A DNA stretch of 63,562 nucleotides from DATATV01 sp035551355 (lineage in GTDB: Bacteria; Actinomycetota; Actinomycetes; Mycobacteriales; Pseudonocardiaceae), in the NCBI GenBank assembly GCA_035551355.1, contig DASZNF010000019.1, positions 1 through 63,562 on the forward strand, read 5' to 3'. The notes under the pieces were generated by a model, which was given only the letters and a program-made list of their open reading frames with translations, was not told the DNA's origin and did not search any database. A program made the position numbers and the translations under genes. Numbering within the stretch: the stretch's first letter is position 1; each line of letters opens with the position of its first letter. Positions 57,091-63,562 of this stretch are shown here, in pieces.

Positions 57091-59816
57091 ACGGTCTCGT
57101 TCTCCCGGAGCCCCGAGCTGGAGGCGGTCCGGGCCGCCAGCCAGGCGTCCAGCCGCTCCTCGGACAGCGGCCGCGAGATCAGATACCCCTGTGCCACATG
57201 GCACCCCATCTCGACCAGCTGATCCCGAGCGGCATCCTCCTCGACGCCCTCGGCAACCACCGTGAGGCCCAGCGACAGACCGAGCTCCACGATCGACCGA
57301 ACCACGGCCAGATCCCCAAGATCGGAACCCATCCCCAGCACGAAGCTCTTGTCGATCTTGACCTCGTCGACCGGCAGCTGCCGCAGATAGGCCAGTGACG
57401 AGTACCCGGTCCCGAAGTCGTCCACGGCCAGTACGATGCCCAGCGCGTGCAGCCGGCGCAGCACGGGCAGCGCCTGCTCCGGGTCGGACATCACCCCGGA
57501 CTCGGTCAGCTCGAAGGTGAGCAGTTCGGGCGGCACGTCGTGCCGGGCCAGCGCCTCGGCCACCCGGTCCGGGAAGTCCTCGTCGTCCAGGTTGCGCACG
57601 GACAGGTTGACCGCCGCGCTCATCCGGATGCCCCGGTCCAGCCATTCCCGCACCTTGGCCAGCGCCCGCTCGGTGACGAACGAGGTGAGCGCGTCGACCA
57701 GCCCGGTGGCCTCCACCGCGGGCACGAACTCGTCCGGGTCCAGCCGCCCGTACTCCGGGTGCTGCCACCGCACCAGCGCCTCGACGCCGAGCACCTGCCG
57801 GGAGGGCAGCGCCACCTTGGGCTGGTAGTGCAGGTACACCTGCCCGTTCTCCAGGGCCTGGCGGAACTGGGTGACCAGCTGGAACCGGCGCAGGAAGATC
57901 TGCCCCATGGTCGGCACGTACTTGCGCACCGACTCCCCGTCGCCCCGGGCCGCCCGGACCGCCACGTCGGCTCGCTGCAGCAGCGCGTCCACGTCCGGTT
58001 CCACGCTGTCGGCCTGTTCGGCGTCGGCGGCCACGTACCCGACCTTGACGCTGGCGTCCACGGTGAGCCGCTCGACCGGGTAGGGCACGGACAGGTCGGC
58101 CCGCAGCCGCTCGGCGACGGCATGGGCCCGGTCCTCGTCCTGCCCGACCAGCAGGGTGGCGAACGAGCCCGCCTCCAGCCGGGCCAGCGGCACATCGGCC
58201 CCCAGTGCGTCCCGCAGCCGCCGGCCGGCCGCGATGACCAGCCGGTCGCTCCAGGCGTAGCCCAGCGCGTCGCTGACCGTGGACAGCAGGTCCAGGTCGA
58301 TCCGCACGACCACCGAGCCGGGCTGATCGCGCAGCAGGGCCGAGGCGGCCTCCCGGAAGCCGGGGCGGTTGAGCATGCCGGTGAGCGGATCGTGGTACGC
58401 GTCGTGCCGCAGCCGGGCCATCAGCCTGCGGTTGTCCACCGCGGTGGCCAGATGGCTGGCAGTGGTGCCGAGCATCTGCACGTCGGCCTTGCCGAACCCG
58501 CGCCACCGGCCGAGCCGGTCGTGCGCCTCCAGCACGCCGAGGATCTGGCTGGCGCCGCGCAGCGGCACGACCAGGGCCTCGTCCACGCCGCGGAACTCCA
58601 GCGCGTCGAGCACCTCGGCGTTGGCGTTGGACGCCCGGAACTGCCGCACGCCGGCGCCGGCCAGGCGCAGCATAGGGTCGGTCCGCAAACGATTGGCATC
58701 CATCGGGGCTTCCCGCATGGCCTCCCCGGCGACCACGGTGTGCGGTTCGAGCCGGGGGTCGGGCCACAGCCGCAGCACCACCCGGCGGGCGCCGACCTGG
58801 TCGCGGATGCGCTCGGCGATGACCTGCCACTCCTCCCCGTCGGTGATGGTGGCCATGGCGTCCGGGTTGGTGGCGCCGCGCACCGCGGGCCGGGCCACCT
58901 CCTGACCGGAGCGGGCGACCATGAGGCTGACGTCGCCGAGGGCCTCCAGGTCGCGTTGTTCCCGGACCAGGCCGGTGTAGGCGAGGTAGAAGGCGGTGAG
59001 CCCGGCGCAGACCAGCAGGGCCAGCAGCCAGCCCCAGGGGCTGTGCGTGACGATCTCGTAGCCCGCGATGCCCATGGCCGCGTTGAGCAGGCCGACCACC
59101 AGGATGCGCCCGACCAGCCGGACCGCGGCGGTCAGCCGCATGCGGCGGCCGAGCATGCGCACGGTGATGACGGCCAGCAGCGTGGAGGACAGCGGGACGG
59201 CGAGCACGCCGATGAACGCGCCGATCCACACCGGGTTGTCGCCGATGAGCGCCTTGACCCCGCGGGCCACGGCGAACGCGCTGGTCACCTCGATGATGAA
59301 CACGCCGGCGTTGTAGACGACCCGGTCGGCGACCCGGCGGGCGAGCAGGATGCACACCCCGGCCAGCACGTGGGCGAACAGCACGACCTGGAACGGCGCG
59401 GCGAGCAGCCCGATGGCCAGCGGAATCTCGGTGAACGAGATGGTCCAGGAGACCCCGCCGCGGACGTCGACGTTGATGGCGACGTGCTCGGCCAGCACGA
59501 AGCAGATGGCCAGTAGCGGGCCGATCCACAGCAGCGAGGGGAAGAGGTTCAGCGGGGTGTAGGCCCAGAGGGCGGCCGCGGCGGCGAGGGCGAAGAGCAG
59601 GACGGCGATGGAGTAGATCCGGAAGCCCCGGCTGTCCTTGCGCCGCCCGGCCGGCGGGCGCGGAGTGTGCTCTCGGTCACCCCTAGGTTGCGACCTGTCG
59701 ACCGTTCGGGTGACTGTGGCGGACGTCACCACTGTGGCGGTTCCGGCACTGGAGGAGTCGGGGGGTTTCTGGGAACGCGGGATGTCCGCATCCACCGTGG
59801 GGCGGTTGTCGGACAT
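57072..59816 (-). CDS. Membrane GGDEF-EAL protein, probable c-di-GMP phosphodiesterase
   Basis: 914 residues. A cytoplasmic Ser/Arg-rich start is followed by about eight membrane segments (residues about 48-290), a GAF-like domain (about 325-465), a GGDEF domain (about 475-620) and an EAL domain (about 645-890). The GGDEF active site is degenerate (RLEAGSF in place of RxGGDEF), so cyclase activity is unlikely. The EAL domain keeps EALVRW, NLSVRNLD, ELTESG, DDFGTGYSS, KIDKSF, EGVEE and QGYLISRPL, i.e. metal and catalytic residues. Likely a membrane sensor that degrades c-di-GMP. Confidence 0.92.
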   Translation of the reverse strand: MSDNRPTVDADIPRSQKPPDSSSAGTATVVTSATVTRTVDRSQPRGDREHTPRPPAGRRKDSRGFRIYSIAVLLFALAAAAALWAYTPLNLFPSLLWIGPLLAICFVLAEHVAINVDVRGGVSWTISFTEIPLAIGLLAAPFQVVLFAHVLAGVCILLARRVADRVVYNAGVFIIEVTSAFAVARGVKALIGDNPVWIGAFIGVLAVPLSSTLLAVITVRMLGRRMRLTAAVRLVGRILVVGLLNAAMGIAGYEIVTHSPWGWLLALLVCAGLTAFYLAYTGLVREQRDLEALGDVSLMVARSGQEVARPAVRGATNPDAMATITDGEEWQVIAERIRDQVGARRVVLRLWPDPRLEPHTVVAGEAMREAPMDANRLRTDPMLRLAGAGVRQFRASNANAEVLDALEFRGVDEALVVPLRGASQILGVLEAHDRLGRWRGFGKADVQMLGTTASHLATAVDNRRLMARLRHDAYHDPLTGMLNRPGFREAASALLRDQPGSVVVRIDLDLLSTVSDALGYAWSDRLVIAAGRRLRDALGADVPLARLEAGSFATLLVGQDEDRAHAVAERLRADLSVPYPVERLTVDASVKVGYVAADAEQADSVEPDVDALLQRADVAVRAARGDGESVRKYVPTMGQIFLRRFQLVTQFRQALENGQVYLHYQPKVALPSRQVLGVEALVRWQHPEYGRLDPDEFVPAVEATGLVDALTSFVTERALAKVREWLDRGIRMSAAVNLSVRNLDDEDFPDRVAEALARHDVPPELLTFELTESGVMSDPEQALPVLRRLHALGIVLAVDDFGTGYSSLAYLRQLPVDEVKIDKSFVLGMGSDLGDLAVVRSIVELGLSLGLTVVAEGVEEDAARDQLVEMGCHVAQGYLISRPLSEERLDAWLAARTASSSGLRENETVLTLLH

Positions 59817-60045
59817 GCAGCCTCCTCGTCCGGCGATCGCGTCGTACTGTAACCCGATCGGGCGGCCTCTCCTAGGGTCTGTAATCGGTCTGACGCGCTG
59901 CGCCCACCCGGTGAACGCCGCGAATCACCTGGTGATCGACGTGGTTGCGCGACAGCAGTGTGTTGTCACACCGCTACGGCATTCGAGTAAAGACAATCCG
60001 TACGGGTGACGACAAGACCCCATTCATCCGAACGAGTGGGTTCGT

Positions 60046-60810
60046 TCAGCCGATGAGCAGTTTCGCGATGGCCACGAGCCCGACCACCACGATCACCCCG
60101 CGCAGCACCATCGGTGGCAGCTTCCGCCCGACCCGCGCCCCGATGAGCCCGCCGATCGACGACCCCACCGCGATCAGCAGGACAGCCAGCCAGGCCACGT
60201 GCGCGAAGACCACGAACACGATCCCGGAGGCGAGGTTGGCCAGCGCGGTGAGCACGTTCTTGATGGCGTTGATCCGCTGGAGCCGTTCGTTGAGCAACGA
60301 CCCCATCAACCCGAGATTGATGACCCCCTGGGCGGCGCCGAAGTACCCGCCGTAGATCCCGGTGCCCAGAATCCCGAGCCAGAGTCCCGGGCTGACGTGC
60401 GTCGCCGGCTTGTCGTTCTCCTCGGCTCCAGCAGCCAGCCGCTTGGCCAAGAACGGTTGCGCCACAACGAGAACCAACGCGAGCACGATCAACACCGGAA
60501 CGATCGCCTTGAATGCCCCGGCCGGAAGATTGAGCAGCAGAATCGCCCCGATCACCCCGCCGATGACCGCGGCGGCGGCCAGTCGCAGCACCCGGGGCCG
60601 CTGTCCCGTCAGTTCCTCCCGGTATCCGATGGCCCCGGTGACCGACCCCGGGACCAGTCCCAGCCCGTTGGAGATGTTCGCGGTGATCGGCGGATACCCG
60701 ATGGCCAGCAGGACGGGGAAGGTGATCAACGTCCCCGACCCGACCACGGAGTTGATGATCCCCGCGGCGATCCCCGCGGCTCCGACCCCGACCGCCTGCA
60801 ACGCGTCCAC
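60046..60810 (-). CDS. Sulfite exporter TauE/SafE family permease
   Basis: 254 residues from a GTG at 60810 with a perfect AGGAGG 4 nt upstream (an upstream ATG at 60840 is less likely). Eight or so membrane segments; TauE/SafE motifs GIINSVVGSGTLITFPVLLA and GYFGAAQGVINLGLMG. Predicted sulfur-compound/organic-anion permease; substrate unknown. Downstream of aroF on the same strand with a 280-bp gap. Confidence 0.9.
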   Translation of the reverse strand: MDALQAVGVGAAGIAAGIINSVVGSGTLITFPVLLAIGYPPITANISNGLGLVPGSVTGAIGYREELTGQRPRVLRLAAAAVIGGVIGAILLLNLPAGAFKAIVPVLIVLALVLVVAQPFLAKRLAAGAEENDKPATHVSPGLWLGILGTGIYGGYFGAAQGVINLGLMGSLLNERLQRINAIKNVLTALANLASGIVFVVFAHVAWLAVLLIAVGSSIGGLIGARVGRKLPPMVLRGVIVVVGLVAIAKLLIG

Positions 60811-61023
60811 CGGACCTCCTGACCCTCGCGACCAGCCCATACCCTGTCACGTCAGGGCGCGAGCGACCGCGACCCGCAAGAGACCAGTAGCCCGAAACCC
60901 GCCCATCACAACCGTCCCCGGCCGGCCGAAAACCCCGACCGGCCCCAGGAACCACCAGCCGACGCACCGGACCGGCCCGCCGACGGGAACCCGGCCAAAC
61001 CCCTGCTCAACAGCCGAGTTCCC

Positions 61024-61055
61024 GTCCGGCAACCACCAAGTCCGGCAACCACCAA
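61024..61055 (-). repeat. 16-bp tandem repeat downstream of DAHP synthase gene
   Basis: GTCCGGCAACCACCAA occurs twice without a gap (61024-61039, 61040-61055), followed by a third partial, degenerate copy (GTCCGGTAACC, 61059-61069). It lies 36-67 bp after the DAHP synthase stop. Confidence 0.9.
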
Positions 61056-61090
61056 CCTGTCCGGTAACCGGCGTCAAAAACCCGGCCGGC

Positions 61091-62197
61091 TCAGCCCCCG
61101 GACCCAGACCCGACCAGCGCCACCGCCCGCTCCCGCCGCGCCACCGAGGCCGCCGCCAGCTCCCGCAGCAGGTTCTCGGTCTCGGCCCAGTCCAAGCAGG
61201 CGTCCGTGATGCTCTGCCCGTACCGAAGCTCCCCGGCCCGCCCGAGGATCAGATCCTGGCGGCCGGCGGCCAGGAAGCTCTCCACCATCAGCCCCCGAAT
61301 CCCCCGCTCGCCCGCGGCCACCCGCGAAGCCACGTCGCGCACCACGATCGGCTGACGATGGTGATCCTTGCCACTGTTCCCATGACTGGCATCGATCAGC
61401 AACCGCTCCGACAACCCAGCCGAAGCCAGCCGCTCGACGGTCGAGGCCACCGTGGCCGAGTCGTAGTTGGGCCCGGAGTCGCTGCCGCGCAAGATCACGT
61501 GACAGTCGGGATTCCCGGTGGTGTTGAGCAGCGCGGCCACCCCGTCATCGGTGATCCCCGGGAACACATGCCTGCTCCCAGCCGCCCGCACCGCGTCGAC
61601 GGCGATCTGCACGTTCCCATCCGTCGCGTTCTTGATGCCGATAGGCATGGACAGCCCACTGGACAGCTGCCGGTGAACCTGACTGGCCGCCGTGCGCGCC
61701 CCGATCGAGCCCCAGGCCACCAGGTCAGCGGTGTACTGCGGAATGATCGGATCAAGGAATTCGCACCCGACCGGCAGGCCGAGCCCGAGGATGTCGCCAA
61801 GCAACCGCCGCGCGGTGCGCAGTCCCGCGTTGACGTTGTAGCTGCCGTCGAGGTTGGGGTCGTTGAGCAGGCCCTTCCATCCCACGGTGGTGCGCGGCTT
61901 CTCGAAGTAGACCCGCATCACGACCAGCAGATCGTCCCGCAGCTCCTCGGCCACCGCGGCGAGCCGGGAGGCGTAGTCCAGCGCGGCGGCCGGATCATGC
62001 ACCGAGCAGGGTCCGACCACGACCAGCAGCCGATCATCGGTCCCGTCGAGCACGTCGACAACGGAGCGACGAGACCGCGCCACAAGCTCGGCAGCGGAGT
62101 CGGTGAGCGGCAGCTCCTCGCGGAGCAGAGCCGGCGAAATCAGCGGACGAACCTGCTCGATACGCAGGTCACGGACCTGACTTGGGCGGGGCGGCAT
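61091..62197 (-). CDS. aroF: 3-deoxy-7-phosphoheptulonate synthase (class I, AroG/F type)
   Basis: First enzyme of the shikimate pathway: PEP + erythrose 4-phosphate to DAHP. 368 residues from the ATG at 62197 with AGAGGA upstream. Motifs: VVGPCSVHDPAAAL, RTTVGWKGLLNDPN, NVNAGLRTARRLL, GARTAASQVHRQLSSGLSMP, DCHVILRGSDSGPNYD and DASHGNSGKDHHRQ. Expected to be feedback-inhibited by an aromatic amino acid. An upstream leader peptide rich in Tyr/Trp/Phe suggests ribosome-mediated attenuation. Confidence 0.95.
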   Translation of the reverse strand: MPPRPSQVRDLRIEQVRPLISPALLREELPLTDSAAELVARSRRSVVDVLDGTDDRLLVVVGPCSVHDPAAALDYASRLAAVAEELRDDLLVVMRVYFEKPRTTVGWKGLLNDPNLDGSYNVNAGLRTARRLLGDILGLGLPVGCEFLDPIIPQYTADLVAWGSIGARTAASQVHRQLSSGLSMPIGIKNATDGNVQIAVDAVRAAGSRHVFPGITDDGVAALLNTTGNPDCHVILRGSDSGPNYDSATVASTVERLASAGLSERLLIDASHGNSGKDHHRQPIVVRDVASRVAAGERGIRGLMVESFLAAGRQDLILGRAGELRYGQSITDACLDWAETENLLRELAAASVARRERAVALVGSGSGG

Positions 62198-62243
62198 TGG
62201 GATTCCTCTCCGCAAGCCGCTTCACCTCTTCCACCGTGAACCG

Positions 62244-62260
62244 GCTCGCGATACGCGAGC
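62244..62260 (-). promoter_or_regulatory. Hairpin near the aroF RBS
   Basis: GCTCGCG-ata-CGCGAGC, 7-bp stem, about 50 nt before the aroF start. Candidate element of the attenuator (terminator or RBS-proximal stem). Confidence 0.5.
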
Positions 62261-62306
62261 GCAAGGGCGGTTGGCCCCTGCCGGTTCCGGGTGGTGGATG
62301 ACGAGA

Positions 62307-62372
62307 TCAGCGCGCGGTCTCACCGTCCGGTCCACCCAGGACCGGCCAGCTAAACCGCCAATAGCGCTGCAC
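62307..62372 (-). CDS. Aromatic leader peptide upstream of DAHP synthase (aroR-like)
   Basis: 21-codon frame from a GTG at 62372 to a TGA at 62307, with GAGG just upstream. Its start reads VQRYWRFSWPVLGG, i.e. Tyr, Trp, Phe and Trp within six residues. A stem-loop CCGGTCC-accca-GGACCGG (62327-62345) is formed by the second half of the reading frame, and a second stem lies at 62244-62260. This is the arrangement of ribosome-mediated attenuators; an aroR leader peptide upstream of aroF is known in Corynebacterium glutamicum. Confidence 0.75.
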   Translation of the reverse strand: MQRYWRFSWPVLGGPDGETAR

Positions 62373-62431
62373 AGCCTCATCGTACCGTGCCCGCCCCACC
62401 CAATTCGCACCCCGCGCGGGTGCGATGTGGC

Positions 62432-62923
62432 TCACCGATAGTTGGTGAACTGCAGCGCGATGCCGAAGTCGTGGCCCTTGAGCAGGGAGATGACCTCCTG
62501 CAGGTGGTCCTTCTTCTTGCCCGTGACGCGCAACTGGTCGCCCTGGATCTGCGCCTGGACACCCTTGGGGGCTTCGTCGCGCACGTACTTGGCGATCTGC
62601 TTGGCCTTCTCCGAGGTGATGCCCTGCACGATCGTCCCCGTGACCTTGTAGACCTTGCCGGACACGGCGGGCTCGTCCACCTCGAAGGCTTTGAGCGAGA
62701 TCCCCCGCTTCACCAACTTCTCCCGGAACACCTCGATCGCCGCCGCGCAACGTTCCTCGGTATCCGCCTGGAAGCTGATGCCTTCCTCGCCCGACCAGGT
62801 GACCTGCGCGTTCACGCCGCGGAAGTCGAAGCGCGTGGACAGTTCCTTGGTCGCCTGGTTGAGCGCGTTGTCCACCTCCTGCCGGTCGACCTTGCTGACC
62901 ACGTCGAACGAGGGGTCCGCCAC
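62432..62923 (-). CDS. YajQ family nucleotide/c-di-GMP-binding protein
   Basis: 163 residues from a GTG at 62923 with GGAGGTG upstream, the family length (MADPSFDVVSKVDRQEVDNA). Two ferredoxin-like RNA-binding-type repeats; conserved TRFDFRGV and RVTGKKKDHLQEVISLL. YajQ proteins bind nucleotides and, in Xanthomonas, c-di-GMP; a link to the GGDEF-EAL protein nearby is possible but unproven. Confidence 0.93.
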   Translation of the reverse strand: MADPSFDVVSKVDRQEVDNALNQATKELSTRFDFRGVNAQVTWSGEEGISFQADTEERCAAAIEVFREKLVKRGISLKAFEVDEPAVSGKVYKVTGTIVQGITSEKAKQIAKYVRDEAPKGVQAQIQGDQLRVTGKKKDHLQEVISLLKGHDFGIALQFTNYR

Positions 62924-63044
62924 GTTGTACTGCACCTCCGTCACACCAGCGTTTCGTGCTTGCGGATCGTACCCGGGGGTCCCCGTTGGCATGCCCGGTA
63001 TCGCGTTGGGTAAAGTTCTCCCAGCGGTCGTCGAGACCGCGCCA

Positions 63045-63125
63045 GGCGGCTTGCCCGAGTGGTCAAAGGGAGCAGACTGTAAATCTGTCGCGAGAGCTAC
63101 GAAGGTTCGAACCCTTCAGCCGCCA
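63045..63125 (+). tRNA. tRNA-Tyr (GTA)
   Basis: 81-nt class II tRNA with acceptor GGCGGCT/AGCCGCC, discriminator A, anticodon GTA in CAGAC TGTAAAT CTG, an extended variable arm (CGCGAGAGCTACG) and T-loop TTCGAAC. Divergent from yajQ. Confidence 0.97.
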
Positions 63126-63455
63126 CACCACGGGAATCGGCCCGGTGACCAGCCAAGACGGTCACCGGGCCGATCTCTATCTGTCCGTCTGCGTCCGGCG
63201 CTGTACGGCTATGAACGGCTGCCTGTGGGGCATTCGTGGGGCACATCCCACGGGACCCTGTGCCGGGTGGACGCGAGATGGCCGTGAAATCGATCGCATG
63301 CCTAAATCGCAAAAGCGGTGTGGCAGATGCACTCGAACGGACCGGCTTGACTAGCACCACTCTTGCAGGTCAGACAAGATCACCCACGCTAGTCTTGAGG
63401 CTCCTGGCCCGGCCGTGGGCTAGCATCCTCGGGTTGGGAGCGGGAGGACCCAGTG
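63126..63455. other. Region between tRNA-Tyr and the right-edge gene
   Basis: 330 bp with the tRNA terminator and otherwise no supported gene. Short frames here show no recognised product. No second copy of the tRNA 3' end is visible in the window, so an attachment-site duplication cannot be claimed. Confidence 0.5.
63136..63174 (+). terminator. Terminator after tRNA-Tyr
   Basis: Perfect 15-bp stem ATCGGCCCGGTGACC (63136-63150) / GGTCACCGGGCCGAT (63160-63174), 9-nt loop, 10 bp after the tRNA; followed by a weak CTCTAT run. Confidence 0.75.
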
Positions 63456-63562
63456 ATGGCGCAGTGGTCGCAGCCGGCTAGGTTGCAGAACCTGGTGATG
63501 GGCCTTGCCGCCCAACCTCGGGAGACTGAGTGGCTTGAGTTTAAAGAAAACAAATTTGATTC
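63456..63562 (+). CDS. AlbA_2/Schlafen-type (ATP-binding) domain protein, N-terminal fragment
   Basis: Open frame from ATG 63456 (GTG at 63453 also possible) to the window end, with GGGAGGA upstream. The 35 codons seen begin MAQWSQPARLQNLVMGLAAQ and continue RETEWLEFKENKFD, which resembles the start of AlbA_2/AAA_4 (Schlafen-like) domains found in regulators and defence-associated proteins. The last 25 bases are strikingly AT-rich against the GC-rich window. Truncated by the window edge. Confidence 0.6.
   Translation, partial: MAQWSQPARLQNLVMGLAAQPRETEWLEFKENKFD

Noticed and set aside
63101..63562. Duplicate of the tRNA-Tyr 3' end as attachment site
   Set aside because: No second copy is visible within the window, so only a possible island boundary is proposed.

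Overview
The window is GC-rich actinobacterial chromosome. Leaderless-looking GTG/TTG starts, RpoB/RpoC sequences, a complete mce locus and the gene order around secE-nusG point to the order Pseudonocardiales (Amycolatopsis/Kutzneria-like); the genus cannot be fixed from sequence alone. It is the main ribosomal-protein/RNA-polymerase region, transcribed mostly on the minus strand, so the biological order runs from high to low coordinates.

Layout from high to low coordinate: a tRNA-Tyr with the first codons of an AT-richer AlbA_2/Schlafen-type gene at the right edge (possible island boundary); yajQ; a DAHP synthase (aroF/G type) behind an aromatic-rich leader peptide (attenuator); a TauE/SafE permease; a membrane GGDEF-EAL protein; tRNA-Thr and tRNA-Met; rpmG-hadA-hadB; an aspartate aminotransferase on the plus strand; tRNA-Trp; secE-nusG-rplA; a small membrane protein; rplJ-rplL; a complete 11-gene mce lipid-import operon (mkl, yrbEA/B, mceA-F, two Mce-associated proteins); a secreted RCC1-propeller protein; rpoB-rpoC; a TetR/glycosyltransferase pair; the str operon (rpsL-rpsG-fusA-tuf); the S10 and spc operons (rpsJ to rplO); a two-gene plus-strand insertion (DUF5685 protein and serine hydrolase); secY-adk-map; a CGNR regulator/hydrolase pair; infA-rpmJ-rpsM-rpsK-rpsD. 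rpoA and rplQ would lie beyond position 1.

The most notable signals concern antibiotic targets. (i) rplK (ribosomal protein L11) is missing from the otherwise canonical secE-nusG-rplK-rplA cluster: nusG and rplA are only 80 bp apart. (ii) The single EF-Tu in the window carries Ser, Ala and Thr at the positions equivalent to E. coli G257, G275 and A375; the first two match the substitutions reported for the GE2270-resistant EF-Tu of Planobispora rosea, the third matches a classic kirromycin-resistance change. (iii) RpoB differs from the usual actinobacterial sequence at three positions of the rifampicin-resistance region. L11 and EF-Tu are the two known targets of thiopeptide antibiotics, so together they suggest a strain adapted to (or producing) thiopeptide/elfamycin-type inhibitors. 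This is inference and needs the rest of the genome.

Other points: an 18-bp element shared exactly by the rpsJ and rpsL leaders; an intact mce operon at the place where mycobacteria carry only an orphan mkl gene; a DUF5685 protein with a His-rich linker and a 13-cysteine tail; tandem palindromic operators in the TetR/glycosyltransferase promoter; and several short tandem duplications that include or directly follow stop codons. No CRISPR array, insertion sequence or transposase was seen.
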